DNA of 64,000 bases, taken from NCBI GenBank assembly GCA_023512835.1, contig CM042088.1:11400078-11464077 (forward strand), given 5' to 3'. The translations under genes and the position numbers were made by a program. The stretch is from Taxillus chinensis (taxonomy: Eukaryota; Streptophyta; Magnoliopsida; Santalales; Loranthaceae). Positions 1 through 12,001 of the stretch are shown in pieces (the first letter of the stretch is position 1; the number at the start of each line of letters is the position of its first letter). A model generated the notes under the pieces. It did no database searches. It was not told where the DNA came from and saw only the letters and a list, made by a program, of their open reading frames with translations.

Positions 1-1895
1 AGCTGCGTTTAGGCACTGGAAGGCCCGGAGGAAGAGCAGGTACACACCGTTTGCGAGAGGCAACGCCAGTAGTGGAAAGTGGGGAAGGATCAGATGATTT
101 CTCCCCCAGTTTGGCAGATCGGCGAGAGCGGGAGGGACTGGCCACGACTTGCGTTAAGTCCGCAATGGAGGTGGACAAGTCAGAGAAAGACGCGACAAGC
201 CGCTCTAGCTTCTGATCCATGGAGAGAGAGGTAGAGGAGAAGACAGAAAGAAGCTCGGCACCCATGGCCCGGACATGGTCGGAAAGGGCCTGGGTCTGAA
301 GACAACTGTCCTCAGCAAGGCAATCGAGTTGGGCGGAGAAAGCAGCCTCAGATAAAATCATGGCAAAAGAGGCACGCCCAAGACCAAAGGCGGGAGCTTT
401 CGAAGACTCGCCCGCATGAAGAGGGGCAGGTGTGGGCAGGGCAGAGTCGGCGGCAGCAGGAGAGGACGGTGGTTGTACAGCAGCAGCAGCAGGAGGTGTG
501 GCAGATCCACTTTGACCGAAGAGGTCAATAATAGGGATATCCGCAGGATAAGAGGGACCAGCCTCAGCAGGGACAGGTGTCTGTGCGTCATGGGCAGGAC
601 CGGAAGAGGCAGCTGCAAGAGGTGCAGCCTTGAGGAGCGACGGCATCACAAAGCCGTGGTTGCAGTTCCAAGTAAGCATTTCCTCTGGGGGTCTGGGTGT
701 GTTGAGCATAAAACACCCGGAGGGTAGGTTCTGGGATGTCAGCAGTAATGGCGAGGCTGAAGCGCAGCCAGCAGTCATTCAGTATGTCGGTGGAGAGATG
801 GTCAAGATAGTCCTGGAGGGCCGGAGAGTGAGCGGGAGAGGCTTCCACAGGAGAAGATGGAAGGTCCGGAAGAACAGCAGCAACAACCGCTGTGACCGGA
901 GAGATGGGTGCGGGAGCATCAGCAGCAGCATCAGGAGCAGCAGCAGCAGCAACAGCAGGAAGAGAGGCAGGGACATCAGCAAGAGAGGCGGATGTGGTAA
1001 CCTCATGGAAGGGCGGCTGAGAGGGCCCTGCAGCAGTAGACGGGTCAGCCCGAACGCTGTGCAACGAACTGCAGGAGCGTGTCGGAGCGGCAACAGACCG
1101 GATGCGGGAGTGAACTCACCGGAGAGTAGAACTAACTTCGTGGCCCGAGCTGGCAACAGGTTCACCAACAGAACTCGCTTGCTGTTCTATAGCGACAACA
1201 AGGGCACGGGAGACTGGAGGGCGGCGAACGGTGAGGGTCCCGTCGGCAATAAGATGGCGGAAGTAATAGGACGCCGGGAAGGGAATCACCAGTTCACCCT
1301 GGAAGTGCGCGGGGTGAAGATGTTGGAAGATTTGGGACAGAATCCATCCAAAAGACGAGTTCCATTTCCCATTCTGCAACACCCGGAAGAGAAAGTTGCC
1401 CCAATCAAGTGGCAGTGACTCAAAAACCGCATACATCGCCAGCAGGAGATCGTACGGAACCGAGTCGAGAGCCGTGGAGCGAGCCAAAAGACACCGGCTG
1501 AGTATGTTGGCCATACAGCGATGAGGACCATGGAAAGACTTCATTTTGTACTCCTTCACCTTATTAGGACACCCCATGGAAGCAGCCATGGCAACAGCGT
1601 TTGGTCGGATGTCATCGCCAGCAGGAAGGTTGAAAACATCCTGGATCACCTGAGGTGTGATCTTGATAGTTTCCCCTCGAACCACAGAAAGGATGAACTC
1701 CTCAATGGAGGTGGAGTGATGATGGAAGGCCAGGACGTCCGACACTAGAAGATCGGCCGGGGAAGAAACAAGCGCGAAAAGGTTGCTATGCTCGAGTAAC
1801 TGGCGAACCTCGTGGAGCCATGCTGGAGGATCAGAGATTCCGGACCAATCAACAAGATGGCCAGGAACAACACCATAGAGAGCTTAGGATGCCAT
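1..1895 (-). pseudogene. Env-like gene of Sirevirus A (putative plant transposon protein domain), broken, runs off the window
   Basis: The frame starts at ATG 1893-1895 and meets TAA at its fourth codon (1884-1886). It is then open, apart from TGA at 1114-1116, down to about 660. There a one-base shift moves the coding sense to another frame, which stays open to base 1, giving more than 600 codons. The first ~260 residues look globular, with Trp/Phe-rich blocks such as IKITPQVIQDVFNLP, and resemble the family called putative plant transposon protein domain. The middle is Pro/Ala/Ser-rich and encoded by CAG/GCA-type runs (478-500, 920-965). The last visible part looks helical. I see no signal peptide or membrane segment, so env-like is a positional label, not a function. 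Its place between pol and the 3' LTR is where Sireviruses keep this gene. Confidence 0.7.
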
Positions 1896-2007
1896 TGAGA
1901 GTGAAAGAGTAAGGGAGAAGGAGAGAAGAGCTTTGCCAGAATAGGTGCAGCGAGGGTTTAGGGTTTTGAGAGTTGGTAGTGATAACCTCGACCGACGCCG
2001 ATAGTGT

Positions 2008-2019
2008 GGTATAAATAGG
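2008..2019 (-). promoter_or_regulatory. TATA-like box upstream of the env-like gene
   Basis: On the minus strand the sequence CCTATTTATACC lies about 115 bases before the env-like ATG. The interval contains an AAACCCTAAACCC (telo-box-like) motif and pyrimidine-rich sequence, a layout typical of plant 5' leaders. This suggests a private promoter for the env-like gene. It is inference from motif and spacing only. Confidence 0.35.
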
Positions 2020-3652
2020 ATCCTTTCCGTGGAAGCGAGTGGGTCTCGAGTTTAAGCGAAATGAATAGTGAGCCACTCGACTTCCTTATGTCATTAGAAG
2101 TGATGGATTAGCGCCGTCGAATAGACTTATGACGTGGCGGCTGTGCTAACCATTCAAAGATGACAGCTGTAGGCATACTTCCAGATTTTTGAAAAGATCG
2201 GGCTCAATGCGTGCATTAAATGAACCATCATTATCCCTCCTCAAAAATAAGCGATGTAAGATAATTACTTGGTTTATCGCGAATTGAGAATTCGAAGAGT
2301 CAGGAGGAAATAAACCGACTTTCATCCGGAGCTGGGTAATCCATATAAAGATCATCCGGATGAGACTGACTAACTGTATCAGTATAATAGTGTTGAAAAG
2401 AGATGATTCCTTTGCGGTCTTGATGTCGAGGGAGTATGAAGTACCACAACACCTCAGAAATCCGAGACATCTGACAGGATAGAGCAATGAAATGCAAAGA
2501 GAATCTGAACCTGTGACTTAACAAATAGATGCTTTGAAGAGCAAGTCTCGTCAGGTTCGGGTTAGTCCGGATAAACAATATAAGAGTATAACACACAATC
2601 CGTACTAAGAAGAAACAGAACTTATGCATAAGAAGTTAAGTGCTAGACACATACATAAGAAGTGAAAGTCATCATACTGAAATCAATGTATGTGTGGGAT
2701 AATTAACACAAAAATCCAATAGGTCAACATAGCCAATCCTTCATACTGAAAATGAGAGCAAAGATCAATTTGATTTATATGACTTCATCCATCAGAGAAT
2801 GTATGAGTGAAAATGGAAGGAAGAGCACATGATGTATGATGTTACAACCGACTGTCATGCCTAAAATGCAAGGAAGAGGAAGATAACAGCCAAGCAATCC
2901 GCAATTCCGATTCAACAGTGCAAATCCAATCAACTTTATGAGTGAGAGTTATAGGGCGGAACATCTGAGACATATCAGAGAGGCATTACTTAATAATAAG
3001 CATTATCTCGCCCTATAGTCATGCCTTTTGCTGAAACAGGGGGCCTTACTTAAGATTCAATGAAGTATTCTCTCCCCCTGAGATCAGAGAATCATTTTGA
3101 TGCGATCTTCTCGAGGATGACTCCCCCTCAGATAGACAGTCAGGAAAGAGGTCATGAAATATGAATCCGGGGGTATTACTAGATAATAGAGAGACAATTT
3201 CTCCCCCGTGGACTTTTAGAGCTTGTTAAGACGTTTCCTGTTTTATGATGAAACGAGAGAAACTGCTGCCTATCCTTGATTTACTCCACTCAAGCAGCTG
3301 ATCAGCAGACAGTGAATTTCCACTTTCAGTCCGAGCTATCCCAAATCATTCCTCAACCATGCATCTTAGATATTTCAATTAGTCATGAAATCATAAGATA
3401 TGTGATGGAAGATGTAGTTGAATTCATGACATCAGAGTAGGATTTGTGTCATATAAATTTAATTATGTTTGCTTGATTCACTGTCAGTCCGGATAAGCAA
3501 GCATCCTCCCAATATGAACTTAGTGAGAAATATCAGAACATTTACACAACTAAAGTAAGATGGTTAAACATGAAGTTCAGTATCTATCACTAACCATGAA
3601 GTACAACAATGCATGTTCTGAAAATAACTACTGATGGATAACAGGTGAGAAG
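2020..3652 (-). other. Non-coding region between pol and env-like gene of A, with repeated polypurine tracts
   Basis: No convincing gene is present; short ORFs here match nothing I recognise. On the minus strand there are several purine tracts of the AGGGGGAG type, seen on the plus strand as CTCCCCCT-like runs near 3074, 3122 and 3201, together with GGGGG tracts of opposite sense near 3040 and 3168. Multiple polypurine tracts downstream of pol are a recognised Sirevirus trait. One near the 3' LTR primes plus-strand DNA; the role of the extra ones is unclear. Confidence 0.6.
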
Positions 3653-6129
3653 CTATGCAGAAAAGTCAAGCATACCTAATTTAAGAAGAAGTTCAGAAAA
3701 TCTTACATCAGGTAGGGGCTTTGTAAGTATATCCGCCAGTTGATCTTCAGTAGCAACATGTTCTAGGGATATGTGCTTTTTAAGAACATGATCGCGAATG
3801 AAATGATGCCTGACCTCAATATGTTTTGTCTTTGGATGCATGACGGGATTATTGCTGATAGCAATAGCATTGGTATTGTCACTGTAGAGTGGACAGATGT
3901 CATGTTGAAGCCGTAGTCAGTAAGTTGACTTTGCATCCAGAGAAGCTGTACGCATCAACTCCTAGCAGCTATATATTCCACTTCAGCAGTAGAGGTTGAT
4001 ACGGAATTGTGCTTCTTACTGAACCAAGAGATCAATCTGTTTCCAAGGAATTGACATGTACCACTGGTGCTTTTCCTGTCTATGCGACACCCGGCAAAAT
4101 CAGCATCAGAATATCCGGATAAGGCGAAGTTAGACTCTTTTGGGTACCAGAGTCCCAAATTCATCATCCTTTTGAGATACCTTAATATCCGTTTTACATG
4201 AAGCATATGTGACTCTTTGGGATTCGCCTGATATCTTGCGCAGATGCAAGTTGCAAACATTATGTCCGGGCGACTTGCTGTAAGATACAGCAAGGATCCA
4301 ATCATCCCTCTATACTCAGTCACATTCACTGATTTGCCATCAACATCTGGGGCTAACTTGGCACTAACTGGCATTGGAGTTTTGACAGGAGATGAACCTT
4401 CTATACCAAATTTCTTGATTAACTCACGAGTGTACTTAGCTTGGTTGATGAAGATCCCTTCCTTTAGTTGTTTGACCTCGATCCCAAGGAAGTAGGACAG
4501 TTCTCCCATCATACTCATCTCAAACTTGCCAGTCATCAACTTGGCGAACTCATCACAAAGTTTCGGATTAGTTGATCCGAAAATGATATCATCCATGTAG
4601 ATCTGTACGATTAGAGTATGTGTCTTCTCTTTCCGTAAGAATAGCGTGGTGTCAATCTTCCCTTTTTGGAAGTTGTGAGCTAGTAAGAATTCTGAAAGTG
4701 TGTCGTACCAGGCTCTTGGAGCTTGGTTCAATCCATACAAGGCTTTCCTTAGTTTGTAGACCAGATGTCCAGCCTTTGGTTCAATGAAGCCTGGAGGTTG
4801 TTCAACATATACCTCCTCTTGAAGATCTCCATTTAGAAATGCACTCTTGACATCCATTTGATAAACTTTGAAGTTTTCGTATGAAGCGTATGCCAAGAAT
4901 ATTCTGATTGCCTCAAGTCGGGCTATTGGAGCAAAAGTTTCGTCATAGTCTATTCCTTCTTCTTGACGATAACCCTTGGCTACCAGTCGGGCTTTGTTCC
5001 GGATTATGATTCCGTCCATATCAAGTTTGTTCTGGAACACCCATTTAACTCCAATGACTTGTTGAGACTTTGGCCTTGGTACAAGAGTCCACACATCATT
5101 CCTTTTGAACTGATTTAACTCTTCCTGCATGGCGTCTATCCAATTTGAATCTTGAAGAGCTTCTTCCACCACTTTTGGCTCTATCTGCGACAAAACGCAA
5201 GAGTAGAGGCATATGTTGGAGGTGGCTGCTCTTGTTCTAACACCAACAGTAGGATCACCAATCACTTGTTCTTGAGGGTGGCTTTGAGTCCACCTATAGT
5301 TTTGCGCAAGTGGTGGTGAATACTCAATGATTTGAAGCTCTGTCAGATTAGGTGGTCCTTGGTCGTCCACTGATTGAGCTTCTTCCGAGCCAGCATTATT
5401 CAAATTAACAGGTTCTGGAGTATTTTGAGGTTCTCCATTACTGTTCATTTTCGTATCAACTGGTCCAGATGGACTGGAAGGTACTCCGGTATTTTGAATA
5501 TCTGAAGGAATATATCCGGAGTTATGTGGAAATCCCGAGTCCAATTCATCCGTAGCATCATCTGCATCATTTCTTCGTTCTTCATTGGTGCCACATGGTT
5601 GGTCAGTAGAAGTGACAGGAACATTTATAAACTTTGAGTAGTCAATGTTGTCGTCTTGATGCTGCACATTAGAACTTGAAGAACCAACTTTTGACCAATC
5701 CGTGTTAGCTTCATCAAAAGTCACATGGATAGATTCTTCAACTTTGAAAAGTTTTCTATTGAAAATCCGATAAGCCTTGCTATGTAATAAGTATCCAACA
5801 AATATCCCATCATCAGATTTAGGTTCAAATTTATTCCGGGATTCTTTTCCATTGTTCAGTACGTAGCAAGTACACCCAAAAGTTTTGAAGTGTGAAATAG
5901 AAGGCTTTCTGCCCTTCCACATCTCATAAGGTGTTTTCATGGTAAATTTATTTATAAGAGTTCTGTTCTGAACATAGCAGGCAGTAGACACTGCTTCAGC
6001 CCATAGACTGAGAGGAAGCTTTGCCCCTGCTGACATTGATCTGCCAGCCTCGACTAAAGTGCAATTCTTGCGCTTAGCTACCCCATTTTGTTGTGGAGTT
6101 CTGGGCGCAGAGAAGTCGTACTGAATGCC
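3653..6129 (-). pseudogene. pol: pol part 2 of A: integrase C-terminal part, reverse transcriptase, RNase H
   Basis: The frame is the same as the upstream protease-integrase frame, from which it is separated by a stop at 6127-6129. The catalytic integrase glutamate lies in [11 protein letters not shown] just after that stop. The long open stretch 6036-3955 holds the Ty1/copia RT with KWVFQNKLD, the [10 protein letters not shown] block and the catalytic YMDD followed by IIFGS. RNase H follows, with SDADFAG and RKSTSG blocks. A frameshift near 3955-3841 separates the RNase H tail (62 residues, 3841-3653), which retains the HIEVRHHFIRDHV and DILTKPL motifs that close copia pol. The polyprotein would act in the virus-like particle and nucleus to copy and integrate the element; this copy cannot make it whole. 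Confidence 0.92.
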
Positions 6130-7026
6130 CTATTCATAACAATATAACCTCATTTCTGAGAAATCAAATTCTGTACCATGATCACTCCTGATGCATTTAA
6201 TGCTCAGTCCTTGTGAATTGCTTATCCAGTTGAAGAGATCGACAAGGTGTTCAAAGGTTTGATCCTTAGATTTCAGGAACAACACCCATGTGTATCTGGT
6301 GAAGTCATCGATAACCACTAGGGTGTATCTCGCACCAGCAAGTGAAGAAACAGAAATGGGACCACATAGGTCCATGTGAAGAAGTTGTAAAGGAGCAGTT
6401 ATTGAATTAACTGATTTGCTCTTAAAACTATGTTTGGTCTGTTTGCCAAGTTGGCATTCTCGACAGAGAGTGTCTCTGGAGTATTTGTGTTTAGGCAAAG
6501 CAATGAACAAATCAAGCGACACTAATTTAGACAAGGTCTTAAAATTTAAATGTGCGCAACGCTTGTGCCATAGCCAACTATCTTCATGTGATGCTGTAGT
6601 GAGGAAGCATACAGGGTCAGAAGAATTATTTCTCAAAACCACAGAATATATGTCCCCATCTCTTGATCCGGATAACTTAATATCTCCAGATAAGTTATCT
6701 CTAACTGTGCAGGTGTTTGACAAAAAGGAAACTATGAATCCTTTGTCACATAAATTACTAACACTCAGCAAATTATGCTTCAAACCTTCGACTAATGCAA
6801 CCTTAGTAATTGATACACAGCCGTTGGTTAAAGTGCCATACCCCACAGTCTTACCTTTACTGTTGTCCCCATATGTTACGGATGGGCCTCGTTTGTCAGT
6901 AACATCTACGAGCAGAGACTTATCACCCGTTATATGTCCGGAGCATCCGGTATCGAGTATCCACTTGCTTTGATTGATCTTTGACTTCAAGTGAGATGGC
7001 AGTGAATTCCATAGATGCTCCTGCAA
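6130..7026 (-). pseudogene. pol: pol part 1 of A: aspartic protease and integrase core
   Basis: This stretch of 298 codons has the retroviral-type aspartic protease signature WILDTGCSGH near its start. The HHCC pre-integrase zinc motif (WLWHKRCAHLN ... CRECQLGK) follows, then the integrase core with the first Asp in LLHMDLCGP and the second in CIRSDHGTEF. A premature stop (TAG, 6127-6129) cuts the core before its catalytic Glu. Upstream it continues, in the same frame, an ORF that ends at a TAA (7036-7038). The bases before GAGCATCTATGG read TTGTCTTGCAG, which also looks like a splice acceptor, but nothing shows that it is used. Confidence 0.92.
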
Positions 7027-7035
7027 GACAACAGA

Positions 7036-7794
7036 TTACATTTTTGGTGCCCAAACTTGTTTTGGGCGGTTAAGAGAAGCAATAATAGTGTTAACTATTC
7101 TGGATTTTATGTTGCTAGGAACTTTAACTCTCCAAGTTGACTTAGCTTTTTCCGTCTTAGTTGCTTCTTCAACTTGGGTTTTCTTAGGTGAAATACTCCA
7201 AGGAGTTTTAGATTTAGCTTTCCAAGAAGAACCCTTTTTGACAACCGGATTTTTATTGATTGAAGAGTGATTACATAACCAGTTATCAGATAGACTCCAA
7301 CACTCATAGTGATAATGACCTATTTCGCGACATATCGAACAGACACTGTGATGAGGAGTTATAACAGGGGATACAAGTTTCTTAGGTTTTACAGGTTTTC
7401 TACTCTGTTCCCTATGGCCTAATCCTTTGCGAACGGGTGACGCGCTCTTGGCCCTGGATGCGTCAGCCTTAGCCTTTCCTTTGTTTATGGGTGCTGCAGT
7501 TTCGGCTTTAACTGCAGTAGCCTTCCCGTCATCGTTTGGTACGGGTGCTACTACTTCGGGATTAGCAGTAACAGCCTCTGTTCCACAATCATAGACTATG
7601 GTGCCACCTGGAACAAAACCATCCAACGGTTTAGATGTACTAACAGGATATAGGTTGGTTAGTTTTGGAGTGTAGTCTGGAGGGCACTCAGTAGCTGGAG
7701 CAGTGGAAGTGGATTCGGATCCTAAGCTAGGTTTGACTCGGATATTATCAGGATTAGTTCTAAATGTAGAGGCTATTTCTCCGTATTTAGCCAT
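7036..7794 (-). pseudogene. gag-pol linker of A with second zinc-finger-like motif
   Basis: These 252 codons are in the pol frame. They are Lys/Ser/Ala-rich and basic, and include a second Cys/His cluster, CSICREIGHYHYECW (CX2CX4HX4C), of the kind that binds nucleic acid. Its apparent start (ATG 7792-7794) overlaps the end of the gag frame by 22 bases. Comparison with the fragment at 60218-60312 suggests gag and pol were originally one continuous frame and that A has lost one base here, so this is probably the middle of a gag-pol polyprotein rather than a separate gene. Confidence 0.75.
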
Positions 7795-9335
7795 TTATGA
7801 TTTATTTCCTTTTCCTTCTCAAGTTCAATCTCGAGTCTTCTAAGATTTACATTCATGCCTGTGAGGTTGGTATTCAGCAGGTGATTCTCAGCTCTTAGGT
7901 CGTGATACCAAACCTCCCTGCTTCGGTAGTCAGCTATGTCCTTTTCAAGTTTAGAAACAGTAAGTTCTAGGCATTTAGTCTGACCACTCATATTTTGATA
8001 CATTTGAGTAATTATTAATCTCTCATTCTTTTCATCATCACGTTCCTTAGTAAGAGATTCTAGTTTACTCAAGAGCTCAGAGATAGAAGGTACCTCAGCA
8101 TTTGCCATGAGGCAGACGTTCGCCTTTTCCGTTGGTTCGTCGCCTGGAGATTCCTCTTCTTCTTCCGAGCCACTATTGTATTTTGAGACGAACGCCTTCC
8201 TCTTCATTTTGCTATTGTCTGAGGTGGAGCGTCGGGGTTTAACCTTGTCATCCTTGTCGGCCATCTTGGGTTTGGATCTACAGTCCTTGGCCCAATGACC
8301 AGGTTTCCCGCAATTGTAGCAGTCTTGGGATGTCGACTCTGACCGCTCCTTCCTTCTTGAGGATGAGGAAGAACCTCTTCTGAATCCTTTTCTGCTTTTC
8401 CACAGAAATCGTGTGAAGGATTTCACCAGGAGTGTTATTTCTTCTTCCATGTCCGAGTCAGAGTTTTCTGACTCTTCCGTATCATCCTCCGTCAGCATGC
8501 TTGGTCCAGCCGTAGCCTTAAGAGCTACCCCCTTTTCTTTCCGAGCTATCTTCTCGTCTCGGTCAATGTATTTGAATCTGACCTCATGAGTCCGTAGCTC
8601 TCCATATAGCTCTTCAAGGGGAGCATACTGCCAGTTGTCTTTGGATTGCATCTGGAGCTGCTTGGAGTAATAGCGATCCGGCAAGGAACGAAAGAACTTG
8701 TCATTTATTTGGAACTGAGTGTAGTGCTCGTTGACAGTTTTCAATTCCAAAATGAGCTTGCTGAATTACCGATAGATGCACTCCAGGGATTCGCCAGGTT
8801 TGTGGTTGAAGCTCTCAAAGTTCTGTCTGAGAGCGCAAATGACGTTCTGCATCTGGGACTGACTTCCTTCATATAGAATAGTCAATTTGTCCTACACAGC
8901 TTTTGCTGTCGTGCAGCCCTGGACGTCCGTGAAAGCCTCTGAATCCAAGGACAATGTAACATAAGCTAGAGCCTTTTCACTGGCGTATTGCCAGGCTCTT
9001 TCATCGTGAGTGAGTTCAGCATCAGTCTTTGGCCTCTTGACCCCATTTTCTCCGATGGTCATCGGAATAGGAAGCTCTTGATGAAGACAAGGCCACATTA
9101 GATGATCATGACAGGTCATGAACATCTTCATTCGAGCTTCCCACTGGGAGAAAAGATCTGGTGTGAACTTTGGCGGTTTGCTTAAAGTGTAGCCTGAACT
9201 CCGTCGTTGAGGAGCAGCGGCAGCAGCAGGTTGAGGTGGATCAACATTTTCACTACTGCTTCGGTTGGGAAGGGGCTCTTGAGCTCCCCCGGAGTTAAGG
9301 CGGGTATTGAATAGCATGCTGCTTTCTTCGGCCAT
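7773..9335 (-). pseudogene. gag: gag of Sirevirus A with CCHC zinc knuckle and C-terminal coiled coil
   Basis: The protein would coat and package the RNA into virus-like particles. I chose ATG 9333-9335 (MAEESS) because elements B and C start at the same place; the longer start at 9395 lies in the primer-binding site. A Pro/Gln/Ala-rich head is followed by the conserved FTPDLFSQWEARMKMF block, a copia-type gag core, the knuckle CYNCGKPGHWAKDC, an acidic Ser/Glu stretch, and about 120 residues of heptad-like Leu/Lys/Glu sequence. Two in-frame stops interrupt it: TAG at 8892-8894, where relatives have Trp, and TAA near 8765, where relatives have Arg. Confidence 0.88.
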
Positions 9336-9382
9336 TGTTAAGTTGAGAGGGAGTGAGGGATCTCTACGAGCAGGTAGAACTT

Positions 9383-9394
9383 GCTCTGATACCA
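9383..9394 (-). other. Primer-binding site of A, tRNA-Met
   Basis: The minus strand reads TGGTATCAGAGC, complementary to the 3' end of plant initiator tRNA-Met. It starts two bases after the 5' LTR. Confidence 0.93.
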
Positions 9395-9396
9395 CT

Positions 9397-10703
9397 TGTT
9401 GGTCCCGGAAAGCCTAAAGGGGGGGGGGTGAATAGGCTCTTTGAAAATTCTTTCTCTCTCTTAATGGCTTAGACACTCACTCTGGTTAAACGGATAAGAT
9501 CAGTGCAGAAGATTAACCAGGTAGTGGAAGTATGTTGCTTTATTATCTGAAGATAATTACAACAAAGCAAAACAGTGTTTTAGCTGATTACAACACAACA
9601 CTCTGTTATAGTTACACACACTTGGCAGTGAATCTCTGTGTTTGGCTCTTTACAAGATATACACTTATGAGTGTATATATTACAAGTAAGCACGCGCTCT
9701 TTTAATTTATATTGCTTCAGGCATATATATAGACATCCTAGAAATCTATCTTGGAACTGCATTTTCCGAGCAGTGTGGAGCATTGAAGTTCTTCATCAGA
9801 AAATGCTGAAGCTTTAACTGCTATGGATGTGGAGCTCAAAATATTGGAAGCATAAGTTGTAATGAATTCTTTGCTTGATTCCAATTGCATTTGAGACTGC
9901 GTCCACATCTCCGTGTGTTCCACATGTCAAACAATTTAGGTATTCAATGAGTTTGTCTTACATCGGGATGTAGCGAGCTGCTAGCATTAATTGCGGCTTG
10001 GAGAGATGAAGCAGCGTCTTCTTGGTCTATTACAAGGTTCCTTACTCCGCATGAACGAAGCTCGGATCTTACTCCGTATCAGTGATTGCTTACTCCGTAT
10101 GAATGAAGTCCTGGAATCCTTATTCCGTGTCAGCGCTTCCTTACTCTGCATGAGTAGTGGTTCGGAGAGCTTACTCCGCATCAGCGCTTCCTTATTCCGC
10201 ATGAGTAATGGTTCGGATTCCTTATTTCGCATTTGATGTCCTTACTCCGCAACAGTTGCCCTTACTCCGCTCAAATGACAGACTCAGATTTCTTCGTCCG
10301 TGTCTTCTTTTCCTTAGTCCAGTTGGAGTGGCAACTTCGATTCTTTCTCTCTCACAAGTCTCTTTTACTCTGTGCAAGATGTAGACTCAGGAACTTACTC
10401 CGCATTAATTGAAATAATCTAGTTGAGTGTTAGACGCGGGTTCCTAGTCGTTTTGTCAAGTGTTTAATCAGCACGAAGGGTCCTTACTCCGGATGATGAC
10501 TTGGTTATATACTAAGTGAATGACGACACTCATGATGATCCGGATCAGGATTATGTATCTTGTCCTTAGCTTTGTCCTCACATGAGTAGGTCTGGATTTA
10601 GAGTTAACTCATCTGTACAGACTTAATGGTAAACATGAAACATCTCGAGTCAAATTACGTAGGGTTTGTTCCGCATTATCCAAATTCTCGGTTTGATCCA
10701 AAA
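9397..10703 (-). repeat. 5' LTR of Sirevirus A
   Basis: The LTR is 1307 bp. On the minus strand it ends GGGACCAACA next to the primer site. Its start reads TTTTGGATCAAACC where sister LTR C has TGTTGG, so one terminal base has mutated. U3 carries a long degenerate array of CTTACTCCGYAT units (10030-10500 on the plus strand). The TATA region is TCTATATATATGC near 9730. The U5 end has a C-tract (plus-strand G10 at 9419-9428) before the terminus. The adjoining bases GGAAG (10704-10708) are the candidate target duplication; its partner lies beyond the window. Confidence 0.9.
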
Positions 10704-11938
10704 GGAAGGTACCTTAATATTTGCCATGAGGCAGACGTTCGGCTTTGGGGTTGGCTCATCATCGGAGGATTCCTCCTCTTCTTCCGAGCCATTGACGTAC
10801 TTTGTGATGAATGCCTTCCTCTTGTTCTTGCTGTTGGCTGAGGTGGAGCATCGGGGAGTAACCTTGTCACTTTTATCGTCCATTTTAGATTTGGATTTAC
10901 AATGCTTGGCCCAGTGACTAGGTTTCCCACAATTGTAGCATTCTTGGGAACTTGACTCCAATCGCTCCTTCCTTCTGGATGATGATGAGGAGCCTCTTCT
11001 GAATCCTTTTCTGCTTTTCCGTAGGAATCGCTCGAAGGATTTGACCAGAAGAGCTATTTCTTCTTCAGCGTCCGAGTCAGAGTTCTCTGACTCTTCCGTA
11101 TCATCATTTCGTTGTATGCTGAAGCATTCCGTAGCTTTGAAAGCTCCCCCCTTTTCTTTCCGAGCTATTTTCTCATCCCGGTTAGAATATTTGAACCTAA
11201 CCTCATGAGTCCGTAGCTCTTCGTATAGTTCTTTAAGGGGAATATACTGCCAGTTCTTGTCGGCTTGCATCTGGAGCTGTTTGGAGTAGTAGCAATCCGG
11301 TAAGGAGCGAAAAAACTTGTCAATTATTTGGGATTGAGAGTAGTGCTCATTGACAGTTTTAAGCTCAAAGATGTGCTTGCCAAATCTCCAATAGATGCTT
11401 TCGAGGGATTCGCCAGGTTTGTAATTAAAGCTCTCGAAGTTCTACTTGAGAGCACAGATGATGTTCTGCATTTGGGACTGACTTTCCTCATAGTGGATTG
11501 TCAGCTTATCCCATACAACTTTCGCTGTTGTGCAGCCCTGGACATCCGTGAAAGCTTCGAAGTCCAAAGACGATGTGACATATTCCAGAGCCTTTTCGCT
11601 AGCACACTGCCAGGCTCTTTCATCATGTGTAAGTTCAGCATAACTCCATGTTCTCCGATAGTCATCGGAATCGGTATCTCCTGATGAAGACACGGCCACA
11701 TGAGATGATCATGGCAGACCATGAATATCCTCATGCGAGCTTTCCACTGGGAGAAAAGCTCAGGTGTGAACTTTGGCGGTTTAGTCAGAGTGAAACTGGA
11801 ACTCCGTTGTGGTGGAGCAGCGGTAGCAGTAGGTTGAGGTGGATCGACATTTTCACTGCTGTTTCGATTAGGGATGGGCTCCTCAGCACCTCCGGAGTTG
11901 AATCGAGTATTGAACAACTTGCTTCTTTTTTTGGCCAT
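10704..11938 (-). pseudogene. gag: gag fragment of Sirevirus B
   Basis: Homologous to gag of A throughout: the start MAKKRSKLFNTRFNSGG at 11938, the FTPELFSQWKARMRIFM block, a zinc knuckle CYNCGKPSHWAKHC (Gly to Ser in the knuckle), and the acidic Ser/Glu tract. Frame breaks near 11640 and 11440 and the loss of a short Lys-rich block after IGEHGV show decay. The reading frame runs into the LTR of A at 10703. Confidence 0.88.
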
Positions 11939-11987
11939 TTTTGAGAGAGAGAAAGAGTGAGATCTCTACGTTGAGCAGGTAGAACTT

Positions 11988-11999
11988 GCTCTAATACCA
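11988..11999 (-). other. Primer-binding site of B, tRNA-Met with one mismatch
   Basis: The minus strand reads TGGTATTAGAGC, one transition away from the functional site seen in A and C. Confidence 0.85.
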
Positions 12000-12001
12000 C
12001 T

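Larger units (their letters stand above)
1..10703 (-). mobile_element. Element A: Sirevirus-type Ty1/copia retrotransposon (3' LTR lies outside the window)
   Basis: Read on the minus strand the order is 5' LTR (9397-10703), tRNA-Met primer site, gag, protease, integrase, reverse transcriptase, RNase H, a region with several polypurine tracts, and an env-like gene that continues past base 1. Integrase before RT defines Ty1/copia. The extra gene after pol, the long coiled-coil gag and repeated polypurine tracts fit the Sirevirus (SIRE/Maximus) lineage. The element is inserted in the gag of a related element B, whose gag resumes at 10704. The decay I can see is two stops and one frameshift in gag, two stops and a frameshift in pol, and two stops plus a frameshift in the env-like gene. 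It is a recently active but now defective copy. Confidence 0.9.

Noticed and set aside
358..1168. Long Leu/Pro- and Ser/Arg-rich ORFs on both strands of the env-like region
   Set aside because: They are out-of-frame products of the CAG/GCA-rich repeats; the true frame has matching segments through 1895-588.
9335..9395. Longer start for gag of A at 9395
   Set aside because: That ATG is part of the tRNA-Met primer site; B and C support the start at 9335.
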